DNA from: Thermodesulfobacteriota bacterium
GTDB taxonomy: Bacteria; Desulfobacterota; Desulfobacteria; Desulfobacterales; Desulfosudaceae
DNA length: 64,000 bases
Assembly: GCA_040753795.1 (NCBI GenBank)
Contig: JBFMDX010000002.1
Span: 372,001-436,000, forward strand
Direction: 5' to 3'
A program made the position numbers and the translations under genes. This document shows positions 22,779-32,418 of this stretch, in pieces. How positions within the stretch are numbered: position 1 is the first letter of the stretch; the number at the start of each line of letters is the position of its first letter. The notes below the pieces were generated by a model. The model had not been told where the DNA came from and searched no databases. It saw only the letters and a list, made by a program, of their open reading frames with translations.

Positions 22779-22980
22779 TTTACCCCTTCTGATTGGTTAA
22801 TGCTGAATTATCAATTATGTTTAACAGAACAAGGCGAGTCAAGGACAAACCATTCTTTTATAATTTTTTTGGTTGTAATGTATAGTGAAAAATGTAATAT
22901 TAATTCTTTGTTTTCTTATAACATGCTTAATTTAAAGACCTTTTGGTTATTTGCCCCCGGTAAAGCAAAGACATATTTCC

Positions 22981-24003
22981 ATGCAACTTGAATTCGAACG
23001 TGTGCTGGTTACAGGTGCCGCCGGATTTATCGGTTATCATCTGGCTCGACGGTTATTAAATCAAGGTTATTCGGTAATCGGCCTGGACAACCTGCATGAT
23101 TATTATGATGTGAGCTTGAAAGAGGATCGTCTCAAGCAACTGGCAACGTATTCACGCTTCCAGTTCCAGAAAACGGACTTGAGCCGGATGGAGGCCCTGT
23201 CAGCGCTTTTCGAGGCCAACCCCATCGATGTCGTGGTTAACCTGGCGGCCCAGGCGGGGGTCCGGTATTCCCTGAAAAATCCCCATGTCTACGTGGACAC
23301 CAACCTGTCCGGTTTTGTCAACCTTCTGGAATGTTGCCGCCATTGCGCGGTTAAACATCTGGTGTTCGCCTCGTCAAGTTCAGTTTACGGGGCCAATACC
23401 CGGATGCCCTTTTCCGTTCATGATAACGTGGATCATCCGGTTTCTCTGTACGCGGCCACAAAAAAATCCAATGAACTCCTGGCGCATGCCTATTGCCATC
23501 TATACAATCTGCCCGTGACCGGCCTGCGGTTTTTTACGGTATACGGACCATGGGGAAGGCCGGATATGGCGTTGTTTCTGTTTACCCGGGCCATTCTTGC
23601 CGGACAACCCATCCAGGTCTTTAATCACGGCAACATGCAACGGGATTTCACTTACATCGATGATATTGTTGAGGGGGTCTTCCGGGTGATGAAAACGATT
23701 CCGGAGCCTGATCCCCATTGGTCCGGCCATCAACCGGACCCCGGGACATCCTATGGACCTTACCGCCTCTATAATATAGGCAACAACCAGCCGGTTTCGC
23801 TGCTTCGATTTATAGAGGTTCTGGAAATGCACCTGGGGATGAAAGCCAGAAAAGAGTTCCTGGGCATGCAGCCGGGCGATGTACCCGCGACCTGTGCCGA
23901 TATCGATGATTTATACCAAGCCGTCGGTTTTAAACCGACCACCTCCATTGAGGAGGGAATAGGACGTTTTGTGGAATGGTACAAATACTATTACAGGGTT
24001 TAA
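22981..24003 (+). CDS. NAD-dependent epimerase, UDP-glucuronate 4-epimerase type
   Basis: Extended short-chain dehydrogenase of 340 residues. [11 protein letters not shown] binds NAD, SSSSVYG supplies the catalytic Ser, and YAATKKSNE holds the YxxxK pair. [16 protein letters not shown] and [13 protein letters not shown] are typical of the CapI/LspL-like UDP-glucuronate 4-epimerases, which make UDP-galacturonate for surface polysaccharide. Assignment to that exact substrate is by motif resemblance. I start at ATG 22981; an in-frame ATG lies 30 bases upstream. The aminotransferase gene follows after 36 bases, probably in one operon. Confidence 0.85.
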   Translation: MQLEFERVLVTGAAGFIGYHLARRLLNQGYSVIGLDNLHDYYDVSLKEDRLKQLATYSRFQFQKTDLSRMEALSALFEANPIDVVVNLAAQAGVRYSLKNPHVYVDTNLSGFVNLLECCRHCAVKHLVFASSSSVYGANTRMPFSVHDNVDHPVSLYAATKKSNELLAHAYCHLYNLPVTGLRFFTVYGPWGRPDMALFLFTRAILAGQPIQVFNHGNMQRDFTYIDDIVEGVFRVMKTIPEPDPHWSGHQPDPGTSYGPYRLYNIGNNQPVSLLRFIEVLEMHLGMKARKEFLGMQPGDVPATCADIDDLYQAVGFKPTTSIEEGIGRFVEWYKYYYRV

Positions 24004-24039
24004 ACGACTTAAGGTATTAGAGAATAAGGGGTTACTTTT

Positions 24040-25131
24040 ATGGATTTTATCGACTTGAAATCACAGCAGCGCCGTATCCGCGATCGTATCGAAGCCCGTA
24101 TCCGCCAGGTCCTTGACCACGGTCAGTACATTATGGGGCCTGAAATGCAGGAACTCGAGTCTCAACTGGCCGCCTTCGTCAACGTCAAGCACTGCATTAC
24201 CTGCGCCAGTGGTACCGATGCCCTGCTTATGGCGCTGATGGCTCTTAACATCGGCCGCGGTGATGAAGTGATTACCGTACCGTATACCTGGATTTCCACG
24301 GCCGAGGTTATCGCCCTGCTGGGCGCCACAACGGTATTCGTCGATGTGGAACCGGATACCTTTAATATCAACCCGACTCTTGTCGAAAAAGCCATTACGT
24401 CCCGCACCCGGGCCATCATGCCGGTTGGAATTTATGGGCAGTGCGCGGACATGACCCGCATCAACGCCGTTGCCGAAAAACACGGATTGCCGGTTATCGA
24501 GGACGCGGCCCAGTGCTTCGGCGCTACTCATCACGGTAAAAAGGCCTGTAATCTTTCACTGATCGGTTGTACCTCTTTTTTCCCATCCAAGCCCCTTGGC
24601 TGTTATGGCGACGGTGGCGCCATTTTCACGCCGGATGACGCTCTGGCGGAGAAGCTTTGTCAGATCCGCATTCATGGGCAGAAGGTCAAGCATCAGCATC
24701 CGGTAGTGGGTATTAACGGCCGCTTCGACACCATTCAGGCGGCCATCATGCTGGAGAAGTTCGGGATTTTCCCCGAGGAGTGCGACCTTCGCGCCCAAGT
24801 TGGTAAGCGCTATGACCACTTGCTTTCCGCCATTCCCGGGATTCGGCCCCCGGTGATCGCGCCCGGCAATACCTCGGTTTACGCTCAGTATACGATACTG
24901 TCTGATAAAAGAGATGCGCTGGCAAAAACCCTGCAAACCAGGGGGATCCCTTCCGTGGCTTACTATACGGCGCCCCTTCATCTCCAGGGCGCTTTTGCCG
25001 ATCTGGGTTATAAAGCCGGTGATTTTCCGGTTGCCGAGCAGGTGGCGTCTCAATGCTTGAGCCTGCCCATGTCACCGTATCTTACGCCGGCCGATCAGCA
25101 ACAGGTGGCCGATGCCCTCCGGAAGGCGTGA
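24040..25131 (+). CDS. DegT/DnrJ/EryC1-family sugar aminotransferase
   Basis: PLP-dependent aminotransferase of 363 residues acting on nucleotide-linked keto-sugars. MDFIDLKSQQ opens the protein. CASGTDALLMAL binds the cofactor phosphate, VIEDAAQCFGA carries the PLP-ring aspartate, and FFPSKPLGCYGDGGA carries the Schiff-base lysine. It resembles WbpE/WlbC enzymes that aminate UDP-3-keto-hexuronic acids for O-antigen sugars. That substrate, and cooperation with the upstream epimerase, are inference from family and adjacency. Confidence 0.85.
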   Translation: MDFIDLKSQQRRIRDRIEARIRQVLDHGQYIMGPEMQELESQLAAFVNVKHCITCASGTDALLMALMALNIGRGDEVITVPYTWISTAEVIALLGATTVFVDVEPDTFNINPTLVEKAITSRTRAIMPVGIYGQCADMTRINAVAEKHGLPVIEDAAQCFGATHHGKKACNLSLIGCTSFFPSKPLGCYGDGGAIFTPDDALAEKLCQIRIHGQKVKHQHPVVGINGRFDTIQAAIMLEKFGIFPEECDLRAQVGKRYDHLLSAIPGIRPPVIAPGNTSVYAQYTILSDKRDALAKTLQTRGIPSVAYYTAPLHLQGAFADLGYKAGDFPVAEQVASQCLSLPMSPYLTPADQQQVADALRKA

Positions 25132-25297
25132 TTAAATTGCAGGGTGACCGTCAGCGGATGCGATAGGCATTCTTACTCTGATCCCTTGAACACCTTTTAT
25201 CCTTATATTACCGCCGGTGCGGCGGTGGTTTCAGGGGCCGGACGCAGAGGGAGCGCCCTTTACCATGCCGGTCCCTGCCTTCATAAAATTTTTACGC

Positions 25298-25330
25298 TTC
25301 CCTAATATTTCCCTAACAATTCTCACATAA
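25298..25330 (+). promoter_or_regulatory. Putative PhoB box, distal cluster
   Basis: Three direct repeats with an 11-bp period: TTCCCTAATAT, TTCCCTAACAA and TTCTCACATAA. The 11-bp spacing is the hallmark of tandem PhoB binding, although the bases differ from the E. coli CTGTCAT half-site. Location upstream of pstS supports the call. Confidence 0.55.
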
Positions 25331-25441
25331 ACAAAAACAGGCTGATCAAAAGTTTGACCGTTGTGGCCGCCTGCTACGCGGCAGGGGTGCGGGTTTGCCG
25401 TAATGGTTTTTTCCATCAGGCTGTTTGATATGATTTAATAA

Positions 25442-25474
25442 TGTTTTCATCCTGTCTTAATATTTTCCTAACAC
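25442..25474 (+). promoter_or_regulatory. Putative PhoB box, proximal cluster
   Basis: Repeats with an 11-bp period: TGTTTTCATCC, TGTCTTAATAT and TTTCCTAACAC. They share the TC[CT]TAA core with the distal cluster and end 79 bases before the pstS start, a suitable place for an activator overlapping the -35 region. Confidence 0.55.
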
Positions 25475-25553
25475 AGGGCCGTTAAAACAATGGCAAAAAG
25501 GAAGTATGAGTCAATGGATAGAGCAATAATGCGTTAACAGACAGGAGGAAAAA

Positions 25554-26381
25554 ATGAAAAACAAATGCAAGAAGGTTTCATGGGTAGTCGTATTCACGCT
25601 GGTCGTCTTGGCTTTTGTCGGCCAGGCAATGGCGGAACAACTGGTCATCATGGGATCGACCACGGTGTTACCGGTAGCGCAGAAAATTGCCGAAGCTTAT
25701 ATGCAGGAAAGAAACGTTTCCGTCTCTCTTTCCGGCGGTGGTTCCGGCAACGGTATCAAGGCGATCATCGACGGCACCACGGATATCGCCATGGCGTCCC
25801 GGTTCATCAAGGATAAAGAAGCCGAACTGGCCTGCACCAAGAAGGTCTATCCGGTTCCCTTCCGCATCGCCCTGGATTGCATTATCCCGGTCGTTCATCC
25901 TGCCAACGGCGTGGCGGATTTGACCCTGGCGCAACTGCAGGGGATTTACACAGGCAAGATCACCAACTGGAAAGAGGTTGGCGGAAAAGACGAAAAGATC
26001 GTGGTGGTGTCACGGGACAGCTCTTCCGGGACTTTTGAGGTCTGGGGAGAACTGGTTCTGAAGGAAGAAAAAGTAGCTCCCACCGCCATCACGGTTGCTT
26101 CCAACGGCGCCATGGTTCAGACGGTCGGCCAGACCACCAGCGCCATCGGTTATATCGGTCTGGGGTATCTGAACAATACCCTCAAACAGGTGAAAGTCGA
26201 AGGCGTGCTGGGCAGCAATGCCACCACCCTGAGCGGTCAGTATGCCATCAGCCGCGGCCTGTTCCTGTTTACCAACGGCTGGCCGGAAGGCGACAAGCTG
26301 GATTTTATCAACTACGTGTTTTCCGCCAAAGGGCAGAAGCTGGCCCAGGATGCGGGCAGTGTTCCGGTGCTGGTGCCGTAG
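25554..26381 (+). CDS. pstS: Phosphate-binding periplasmic protein PstS
   Basis: High-affinity phosphate receptor of the Pst importer, 275 residues. Residues 1-27 form a signal peptide ending in AMA. The phosphate-binding loops are visible: GSTTVLPV near the N-terminus, SGGGSGNGIKA, and SRDSSSGTFE. AGGAGG lies just upstream of ATG 25554. It is the first gene of pstSCAB-phoU-phoBR and stands behind two groups of PhoB-like repeats, so it is probably induced by phosphate starvation. Confidence 0.95.
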   Translation: MKNKCKKVSWVVVFTLVVLAFVGQAMAEQLVIMGSTTVLPVAQKIAEAYMQERNVSVSLSGGGSGNGIKAIIDGTTDIAMASRFIKDKEAELACTKKVYPVPFRIALDCIIPVVHPANGVADLTLAQLQGIYTGKITNWKEVGGKDEKIVVVSRDSSSGTFEVWGELVLKEEKVAPTAITVASNGAMVQTVGQTTSAIGYIGLGYLNNTLKQVKVEGVLGSNATTLSGQYAISRGLFLFTNGWPEGDKLDFINYVFSAKGQKLAQDAGSVPVLVP

Positions 26382-26413
26382 CCGAAAAATAATGGTCTGA
26401 TCCAGTTGCGGCA

Positions 26414-26435
26414 GGCGGCAGACGAGTCTTCCGCC
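26414..26435 (+). other. GC-rich hairpin after pstS
   Basis: GGCGG-C-AGAC-GA-GTCT-T-CCGCC forms a stem of 5 plus 4 base pairs, 33 bases beyond the pstS stop. There is no T-run directly after it. It may protect the 3' end of the pstS message. Confidence 0.5.
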
Positions 26436-26460
26436 GCGTGAGGCCAATGAAATTGTCTGG

Positions 26461-26509
26461 CGCATAACAGGAGAGGTGTCGACACCTGTTATGCGTCAGG
26501 CCCTTTTTT
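26461..26509 (+). terminator. Intercistronic hairpin with trailing T-run between pstS and pstC
   Basis: A perfect 11-bp stem, CGCATAACAGG (26461-26471) with CCTGTTATGCG (26485-26495), encloses a 13-base loop that contains TGTCGACA. TTTTTT follows 8 bases later (26504-26509). It looks like a partial terminator or message-stabilising element that lets pstS outnumber the channel genes. Confidence 0.55.
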
Positions 26510-26538
26510 CCAGCATCCGGATCAGAGGACGGGTAGCA

Positions 26539-27435
26539 ATGCAAATAGTCATACGACGACAGGCAGCCGATAAAACAGTACAGTATTTGCTGTTTGTGGT
26601 GGCGTTGAGTTCCATAACCGTGCTGCTGCTGATCGGCATCTTTCTTTTCTGGGAAGGCTTGCCGATACTGAAGTTTACGTCATGGCGTGATTTTCTGTTC
26701 GGGAGCCTGTGGTATCCCACCGATGATGATCCCCTGTTCGGGATTTTTCCGTTGATCGCCGGTTCGGCCGCGGTCACCTTGCTCTCCTCTCTTATTTCCG
26801 TTCCCCTCGGCATCATGACGGCCATTTATATCGCTGAAATCGCCGGGAAACGAACTGCGGAACTGGTCAAACCTTTCGTGGAAATCCTGGCGTCATTACC
26901 GTCGGTGGTGATCGGTCTGTTCGGTCTGGTTGTTTTCAGCCCTTTTCTGCAGAAAGTGTTTCATGTCCCCATCGGCATCAATCTGTTCAACGCTTCCCTG
27001 ATGCTGGCCTTCATGGCCGTGCCGACTATCTGCAGCATTTCCGAGGACGCCATTCACAGTGTTCCCGGTTCTCTGCGCGAGGCTTCTCTGGCCCTGGGCG
27101 CGACACACCTTGAAACCATCATTAAAATCGTCCTCCCGGCCTCGGCCTCCGGTATCGCCACGGCGGTCATCCTGGGCATGTCGCGGGCCATTGGCGAAAC
27201 CATGGTGGTGTTGATGGTGGCCGGCGGCGCCGCCGTGGTGCCGACCTCTCTGTTTGATCCGGTCCGTCCCATGCCGTCGACCATCGCCGCGGAAATGGCT
27301 GAGGCCCCTTTTCGGAGCGGCCATTATCATGCCTTGTTTGCCATCGGGATCGTCCTTTTTGTTTTTACGCTGCTGTTTAATCTGACGGCGGATGTGATGG
27401 CCGACCGATTCAAAAAAAGGCAGCTGGGAGGATAG
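26539..27435 (+). CDS. pstC: Phosphate ABC transporter permease PstC
   Basis: Inner-membrane channel subunit of the Pst importer, about 298 residues with six hydrophobic segments. EILASLPSVVIGLFGL and the EAA loop SLREASLALGATHLETIIKIVLPASASGI contact PstB. Three starts are possible: GTG 26476, ATG 26491 and ATG 26539. The first two fall inside the intercistronic hairpin, so I prefer 26539, which has GAGGACGGG upstream. Its stop directly abuts the pstA ATG. Confidence 0.9.
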   Translation: MQIVIRRQAADKTVQYLLFVVALSSITVLLLIGIFLFWEGLPILKFTSWRDFLFGSLWYPTDDDPLFGIFPLIAGSAAVTLLSSLISVPLGIMTAIYIAEIAGKRTAELVKPFVEILASLPSVVIGLFGLVVFSPFLQKVFHVPIGINLFNASLMLAFMAVPTICSISEDAIHSVPGSLREASLALGATHLETIIKIVLPASASGIATAVILGMSRAIGETMVVLMVAGGAAVVPTSLFDPVRPMPSTIAAEMAEAPFRSGHYHALFAIGIVLFVFTLLFNLTADVMADRFKKRQLGG

Positions 27436-28317
27436 ATGGATATATCGACGGACGGCAGGCGGTTGAAAAGAAGGCAGGCGGCGCAGAAAGCCTTTTTTTC
27501 CGTTTTTCGTCTGGCGGCAGTGATCAACGCGGCCGCCTTGATCGTCGTCGGGTTTTTCATTATTGCCCGGGGCGCGGGCAGCATCAACTGGGAGTTTCTC
27601 ACCCGGGCGCCCTATAATTCCATGACCAAGGGCGGCATTATGCCCTGCATCGTGGGAACGTTTTATCTGGCTGCCGGCGCTTTGCTTTTTGCCATGCCGG
27701 TGGGTGTGGCCGCGGCCATATATATGAATGAATACGCCGTAAAGGGACGCCTGCTGCGGGTGATCCGGTTCGGCATCAACACCCTGGCCGGTGTCCCATC
27801 CATTGTTTTCGGCCTGTTCGGGCTGGCTTTTTTCTGTATCGTTCTGAAGTTCGGCGTCAGCCTCCTGGCCGGATGCCTGACCCTGGGGGTGATGACCCTG
27901 CCGGTGATCATCGGGACCACGGAAGAAGCATTAAAGGCGGTGCCGGATACTTACCGGGAAGCGTCTCTGGGGCTCGGGGCGACCAAGTGGCAGACCATTT
28001 ACCGGGTAGTGATCCCGGCCGCGATTCCGGAAATTCTCACCGGCGCCATCCTGGGCCTGGGGCGGGCCGCCGGCGAGACCGCTCCCATCATGTTTACCGC
28101 GGCGGTTTTTTACACGCCGATTCTGCCGACCTCGATATTCGACAAAGTCATGGCCCTGCCGTATCATATTTACGCGCTGGCCACGGAAGGAAGGGAAATC
28201 GCCGTAACCGGTCCCCTGCAGTACGGCAGCGCCCTGGTGCTGATCGTTCTCGTCTGCGGCATGAACCTGTTCGCGATTATCACCCGGGCGCGGTTAAGAA
28301 GAAAGCTGAAGGGATAA
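27436..28317 (+). CDS. pstA: Phosphate ABC transporter permease PstA
   Basis: Partner permease of PstC, 293 residues with six hydrophobic segments. [19 protein letters not shown] and the coupling loop [32 protein letters not shown] are typical of the family. GGAGGATAG just before ATG 27436 overlaps the pstC end. The pstB start follows after 4 bases. Confidence 0.95.
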   Translation: MDISTDGRRLKRRQAAQKAFFSVFRLAAVINAAALIVVGFFIIARGAGSINWEFLTRAPYNSMTKGGIMPCIVGTFYLAAGALLFAMPVGVAAAIYMNEYAVKGRLLRVIRFGINTLAGVPSIVFGLFGLAFFCIVLKFGVSLLAGCLTLGVMTLPVIIGTTEEALKAVPDTYREASLGLGATKWQTIYRVVIPAAIPEILTGAILGLGRAAGETAPIMFTAAVFYTPILPTSIFDKVMALPYHIYALATEGREIAVTGPLQYGSALVLIVLVCGMNLFAIITRARLRRKLKG

Positions 28318-28321
28318 GTCG

Positions 28322-29077
28322 ATGACGATCAAGATCGAGACCAGGGGCCTCAATTTTTATTACGGGAGTTTTCAGGCTCTGAAAGAAATTTCCCTTGAGT
28401 TCCACAAAAACCAGGTGACGGCGTTGATCGGTCCTTCCGGGTGCGGAAAAAGCACGTTTATCCGCTGCCTGAACCGCATGAATGACCTGATCCATGGCAC
28501 CCGCGTGACCGGAGAAATCCTGATGGACGGCGAACCCGTGTACGGTTCGAAAATGGACTACGTGACCCTGCGTCGGCGGGTCGGCATGGTTTTTCAGAAA
28601 CCCAATCCCTTTCCCAAGACGATTTTTGAAAACATCGCTTACGGATTAAGAATCAATGGCCTCAGGGATAAGGCCCGGATCGCGGAGACCGTCGAAAAAA
28701 GCCTGAAAAAAGCAGCGCTGTGGGAGGAGGTCAAGGACCGCCTGTTGTCATCGGCCCTGGGGCTTTCCGGCGGCCAGCAGCAGCGGCTGTGTATCGCCCG
28801 GGCCCTGGCCGTAGAGCCCGAAGTCCTTTTGATGGATGAACCCTGTTCGGCCCTGGATCCGATTGCCACCCAGAAGATAGAAGAGTTGATTCATGAACTG
28901 AAACAGGCCTATACTATTATTATTGTTACGCATAACATGCAGCAGGCCGCCCGGGTGTCGGATACAACGGCTTTTTTCTATCTGGGGGAGTTGATTGAGA
29001 CCGGCGCGACCGATCTTCTTTTCACCAGGCCGGAGAAAAAACAGACGGAAGATTATATTACCGGCCGGTTCGGATAA
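28322..29077 (+). CDS. pstB: Phosphate ABC transporter ATPase PstB
   Basis: ATPase driving phosphate import, 251 residues. GPSGCGKST is Walker A, LSGGQQQR the ABC signature, and [13 protein letters not shown] Walker [12 protein letters not shown] and [21 protein letters not shown] are PstB-specific. It is tightly linked to pstA upstream and phoU 27 bases downstream. Confidence 0.96.
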   Translation: MTIKIETRGLNFYYGSFQALKEISLEFHKNQVTALIGPSGCGKSTFIRCLNRMNDLIHGTRVTGEILMDGEPVYGSKMDYVTLRRRVGMVFQKPNPFPKTIFENIAYGLRINGLRDKARIAETVEKSLKKAALWEEVKDRLLSSALGLSGGQQQRLCIARALAVEPEVLLMDEPCSALDPIATQKIEELIHELKQAYTIIIVTHNMQQAARVSDTTAFFYLGELIETGATDLLFTRPEKKQTEDYITGRFG

Positions 29078-29104
29078 GCCGACGGCCTGGCGAAGAGGGA
29101 AACG

Positions 29105-29788
29105 ATGACCAAACATCTTGAGAACGAACTGGAGCAGATCAAAAAGAGACTTTTGAATCTCGGGGCCATGACCGAAGACCGGCTGAGCAAGGCGGTGATC
29201 GCCATCAGGGATCTGAATCTGGCCCTTGCCCGGGAGATCATCAATACGGATTACCAGGTGGACGAACTGGAAGTCGAGCTTGAAGAGGAGTGCCTGAAGG
29301 TCATCGCCCTTTACCAGCCGGTGGCCAGTGATCTGCGGTTTCTGGGGGTCAGCATCAAAATCAACAACGATCTGGAAAGAATAGCGGACGAGGCGGTCAA
29401 TATGGCCCGCCGGGTGAAAGTGCTGGCCGAAAAAGAGGAGCGGGGACAATATTACGATTATTTTCCCATGGGCACCAAGGTCAGAAACATGCTCAGAAAG
29501 AGCTTAAACGCCTTTGTCGACCGGGACTCCAGGGCCGCCAAGGAGGTCCTGCTGGCGGACGAAGAGATTGATGCGCTCCGGGACGATATCTATGAGGAAT
29601 TGACGAAGCTGGGAGACGCCAAACTCACCACCACTTCCTATCTGTTGAATTTTTTTCTCATTTCCCGGCACCTGGAACGCGTGGCCGATCATGCCACCAA
29701 TATCGCCGAGGAAGTCATTTACATGGTGGAAGGGGAAAACGTCCGGCATGTGTATAAGAGAAAGTTCGACCGTACCATAACGGAATAA
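29105..29788 (+). CDS. phoU: Phosphate signalling regulator PhoU
   Basis: PhoU (227 residues) links the Pst transporter to the PhoR kinase and keeps the regulon off when phosphate is plentiful. It is a two-repeat helical protein. Each repeat has the metal-binding signature: NNDLERIADEAVNMA and SRHLERVADHATNIA. It lies between pstB and phoB, consistent with this role. Confidence 0.95.
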   Translation: MTKHLENELEQIKKRLLNLGAMTEDRLSKAVIAIRDLNLALAREIINTDYQVDELEVELEEECLKVIALYQPVASDLRFLGVSIKINNDLERIADEAVNMARRVKVLAEKEERGQYYDYFPMGTKVRNMLRKSLNAFVDRDSRAAKEVLLADEEIDALRDDIYEELTKLGDAKLTTTSYLLNFFLISRHLERVADHATNIAEEVIYMVEGENVRHVYKRKFDRTITE

Positions 29789-29812
29789 ACCGTTCGGAAA
29801 AGAGAGTTGCCT

Positions 29813-30508
29813 ATGGCCAGAGAACGCATTCTGATCGTGGATGATGAGGAGGATATCCTCGAGCTGGTTCGGGTCAGTCTGGAGAAGGAAGGGTACCCGA
29901 CCATCTGCGCCGAGTCCGGCGAAAAGGCCCTGTCAATGGCCCGGGCCGAACTGCCGGACATTATCGTGCTGGATCTGATGATGCCGGGGATCGACGGTCT
30001 GGAGGTAACCCGGCGGATCAAGGCGGACCCGGCCACGAAGAGCATTTTTATCGTCATGCTGTCGGCCAAGGGTGAAGAGGCGGACATTATTACCGGCCTG
30101 GAACTGGGAGCGGATGATTATGTGACCAAGCCGTTCAGTCCTAAAATCCTGATCGCCCGCATCCGGTCCGTGCTGCGGCGGAAAATCCGGGAGACGACCC
30201 TGGCCGATGAGACCGGCGCGGTGCATGTTCATGGGATCACCATTATTCCGCACAAGCATATGGTGGAAACAACCCGCGGAAAAATAATGCTGACGCCGAC
30301 GGAATTCAACGTGCTTCATCTTCTTGCCCGGCATCCCGGTTGGGTGTTTACCCGCTGGCAGATCGTGGATAAGGTGCGGGGTGAGGATTACGCGGTGACG
30401 GACAGAAGCGTTGACGTTCAGATCGCCGGGTTGCGGAAGAAACTGGGCGTTTTCGGGGAGTGCATTGAAACGGTTCGTGGTGTCGGTTATCGGTTCAAGG
30501 AAGAATGA
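29813..30508 (+). CDS. phoB: Phosphate-regulon response regulator PhoB
   Basis: OmpR/PhoB-type response regulator, 231 residues. The receiver domain has the acidic pocket DDEED, the phospho-acceptor in IIVLDLMMPG and lysine in VTKPFSP. The winged-helix domain covers about 130-230, ending with DRSVDVQIAGLRKKLG and the VRGVGYRF wing. I use ATG 29813 rather than the TTG two codons upstream. It probably binds the 11-bp repeats upstream of pstS. Confidence 0.93.
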   Translation: MARERILIVDDEEDILELVRVSLEKEGYPTICAESGEKALSMARAELPDIIVLDLMMPGIDGLEVTRRIKADPATKSIFIVMLSAKGEEADIITGLELGADDYVTKPFSPKILIARIRSVLRRKIRETTLADETGAVHVHGITIIPHKHMVETTRGKIMLTPTEFNVLHLLARHPGWVFTRWQIVDKVRGEDYAVTDRSVDVQIAGLRKKLGVFGECIETVRGVGYRFKEE

Positions 30509-30527
30509 GGATGCCTCCGGGCAGATC

Positions 30528-32318
30528 ATGAGAAAACGGAAGAAACTGTTTACCCAGATATTTCCCGCCCATTTCCTGATCGCGGTGATTTCCCTGCTGG
30601 CGGCCGTATGGTTCGTATTCAGTTCTCTGAATGCGTTCATTGTGCGGCAGACAAAAGATCATCTGATCGCCCAGGCGCGTCTGTTCAGTCAGCAGATCGC
30701 GACCGGCGAAGACTTTGAGGATCCGATAAAAAACCGGGATCTTGATTGGTTCTGCAAGAAGGCCGGAAGGGCGTCTCACGCCCGATTTACGGTAATACTG
30801 CCGGGCGGGCGGGTGATCGGCGATTCCGAAGAGGATCCGCTGCTCATGGAAAATCACAGAGACCGGCCTGAAATCGCGACCGCCGTCAAGGCCGGGCAGG
30901 GAAGCGCCATCCGTTACAGCCGTACCCTGAAGAAAAACATGATGTATGTGGCGATCGCTGTTCCCGAGAAAGAGACGGTGCTGGTGACCGTGCGTGCGGC
31001 CGTTCCCCTGACCTCGGTGTTTCAGGCCCTGGCTGAAGTCAAGGGCAATATCGTTCACTTCTGCCTGTTGATTATCCTGCTGGTCGCCCTGATCAGTCTG
31101 ATCATGTCGAAAAAAATTACCCGGCCGGTTCAGGAAATGAAGGAAGGCGCCCGGCGTTTTGCCGCCGGCCATCTGGACCGGAAGTTGATTCTGCCCGACT
31201 CGGAAGAACTGGCCGGGCTGGCGGAAGACATGAACCGGATGTCCGAACAGCTGGATGAACGAATCAAGACCATTAAGCGGCAGAAGAACGAGCTGGAGGC
31301 CGTCTTCGCCAGCATGATGGAGGCGGTGATCGCGGTTGACGCAAATGACCGGATCCTGCGGACAAACCAGGCGGCAGAGGTGCTTCTGGGAACGGCGGGT
31401 GCCCTGTTGCAGGGGAAATACCTGCATGAAGTCATCCGGAACCATGATTTCATCCGGTTCGCGGGTAAGGCGGCCGCCGTTGAAAAGGCTGAAGCCGACC
31501 TTGCCTTTGAAATGAAGGCGGAAGACGCCCGGGTCGTGAACGTCAGGAGCGCGGCCCTGATTGATGAAACCGGCAGGAGAATCGGCACCCTTCTGGTGTT
31601 AAACGATGTCACCCGGGTACGCTATCTGGAAGATATAAGAAAAGAGTTCGCGGCCAATGTTTCACATGAAATCCGGACGCCCCTGACTTCCATCCAGGGG
31701 TTTGCCGAGTCCCTGCTGGCCGATCCGGCCATGGCCGGACATCAGGACAGAAAACGGCACCTGGAAATCATCGTCAGGAACGCGCGCCGGCTGGCGGCCA
31801 TCATTGAAGATGTGTTGCGGTTGTCCCATATTGAAAACGGCGACAGGCAGAAGGATTTCAATTTTGAGCCGGCCAGGATCTCAAGGGTCATTGATTCGGC
31901 GGTAAATGTCTGCCGGCCGGAAGCCGAGCAAAAACAAATCCGGATCGTTTCGGATTGCGACCCCGCGCTGACCGCGGTAATGGATTTTTCACTGGTGGAG
32001 CAGGCGTTCATCAACCTGCTGGAGAATGCCGTGAAATACAGTCCGGAAAAGAGCGAGGTCAGGGTGGAGGCCGTTGACAAAGACAATACCATCGTCATTC
32101 GGTTTGTTGATAATGGCATCGGCATACCGGCCGTTCATATCCCCCGCTTGTTTGAAAGGTTTTACCGGGTGGACAAAACCAGAAGCAGAAAGCTGGGAGG
32201 AACCGGACTGGGACTGGCCATCGTCAAGCATATCCTTCAGATTCACGGCTGGAAAATGGATGTCAAGAGTGCGCCCGGGAAAGGGAGCGAGTTTTCCGTG
32301 ATCATTCCCGAAGCCTGA
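30528..32318 (+). CDS. phoR: Phosphate-regulon sensor histidine kinase PhoR, with extracytoplasmic domain
   Basis: Membrane histidine kinase, 596 residues from ATG 30528. TM1 is about residues 10-32; a periplasmic region of about 140 residues follows; TM2 contains LLIILLVALISLIM. HAMP, PAS and the catalytic core then follow. FAANVSHEIRTPLTSI carries the phosphorylated His; NLLENAVKYSP, DNGIGIP and GTGLGLAIVKH are the N, G1 and G2 boxes. The large extracytoplasmic domain differs from E. coli PhoR. The gene lies 19 bases after phoB. Confidence 0.92.
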   Translation: MRKRKKLFTQIFPAHFLIAVISLLAAVWFVFSSLNAFIVRQTKDHLIAQARLFSQQIATGEDFEDPIKNRDLDWFCKKAGRASHARFTVILPGGRVIGDSEEDPLLMENHRDRPEIATAVKAGQGSAIRYSRTLKKNMMYVAIAVPEKETVLVTVRAAVPLTSVFQALAEVKGNIVHFCLLIILLVALISLIMSKKITRPVQEMKEGARRFAAGHLDRKLILPDSEELAGLAEDMNRMSEQLDERIKTIKRQKNELEAVFASMMEAVIAVDANDRILRTNQAAEVLLGTAGALLQGKYLHEVIRNHDFIRFAGKAAAVEKAEADLAFEMKAEDARVVNVRSAALIDETGRRIGTLLVLNDVTRVRYLEDIRKEFAANVSHEIRTPLTSIQGFAESLLADPAMAGHQDRKRHLEIIVRNARRLAAIIEDVLRLSHIENGDRQKDFNFEPARISRVIDSAVNVCRPEAEQKQIRIVSDCDPALTAVMDFSLVEQAFINLLENAVKYSPEKSEVRVEAVDKDNTIVIRFVDNGIGIPAVHIPRLFERFYRVDKTRSRKLGGTGLGLAIVKHILQIHGWKMDVKSAPGKGSEFSVIIPEA

Positions 32319-32418
32319 CGAAAGGGCACGTCCGCCCCCTAAAACGTTAACGCCTTTTTCCCTGTAAAGCCTTCGGCTACTTGATCACGATAAAACTTTA
32401 ACACCTTAAACCCTGGCC

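Larger units (their letters stand above)
25132..25553. other. Intergenic region upstream of the phosphate operon
   Basis: A 422-base gap with no convincing gene. It holds a perfect 7-bp hairpin (ACCGCCG/CGGCGGT, 25210-25226) without a T-run, which may end the sugar operon message. It also holds two groups of 11-bp repeats that look like PhoB sites, and a second GC hairpin (CCTGC/GCAGG) near 25370-25390. The ribosome binding site of pstS (AGGAGG) is at its end. Confidence 0.7.
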
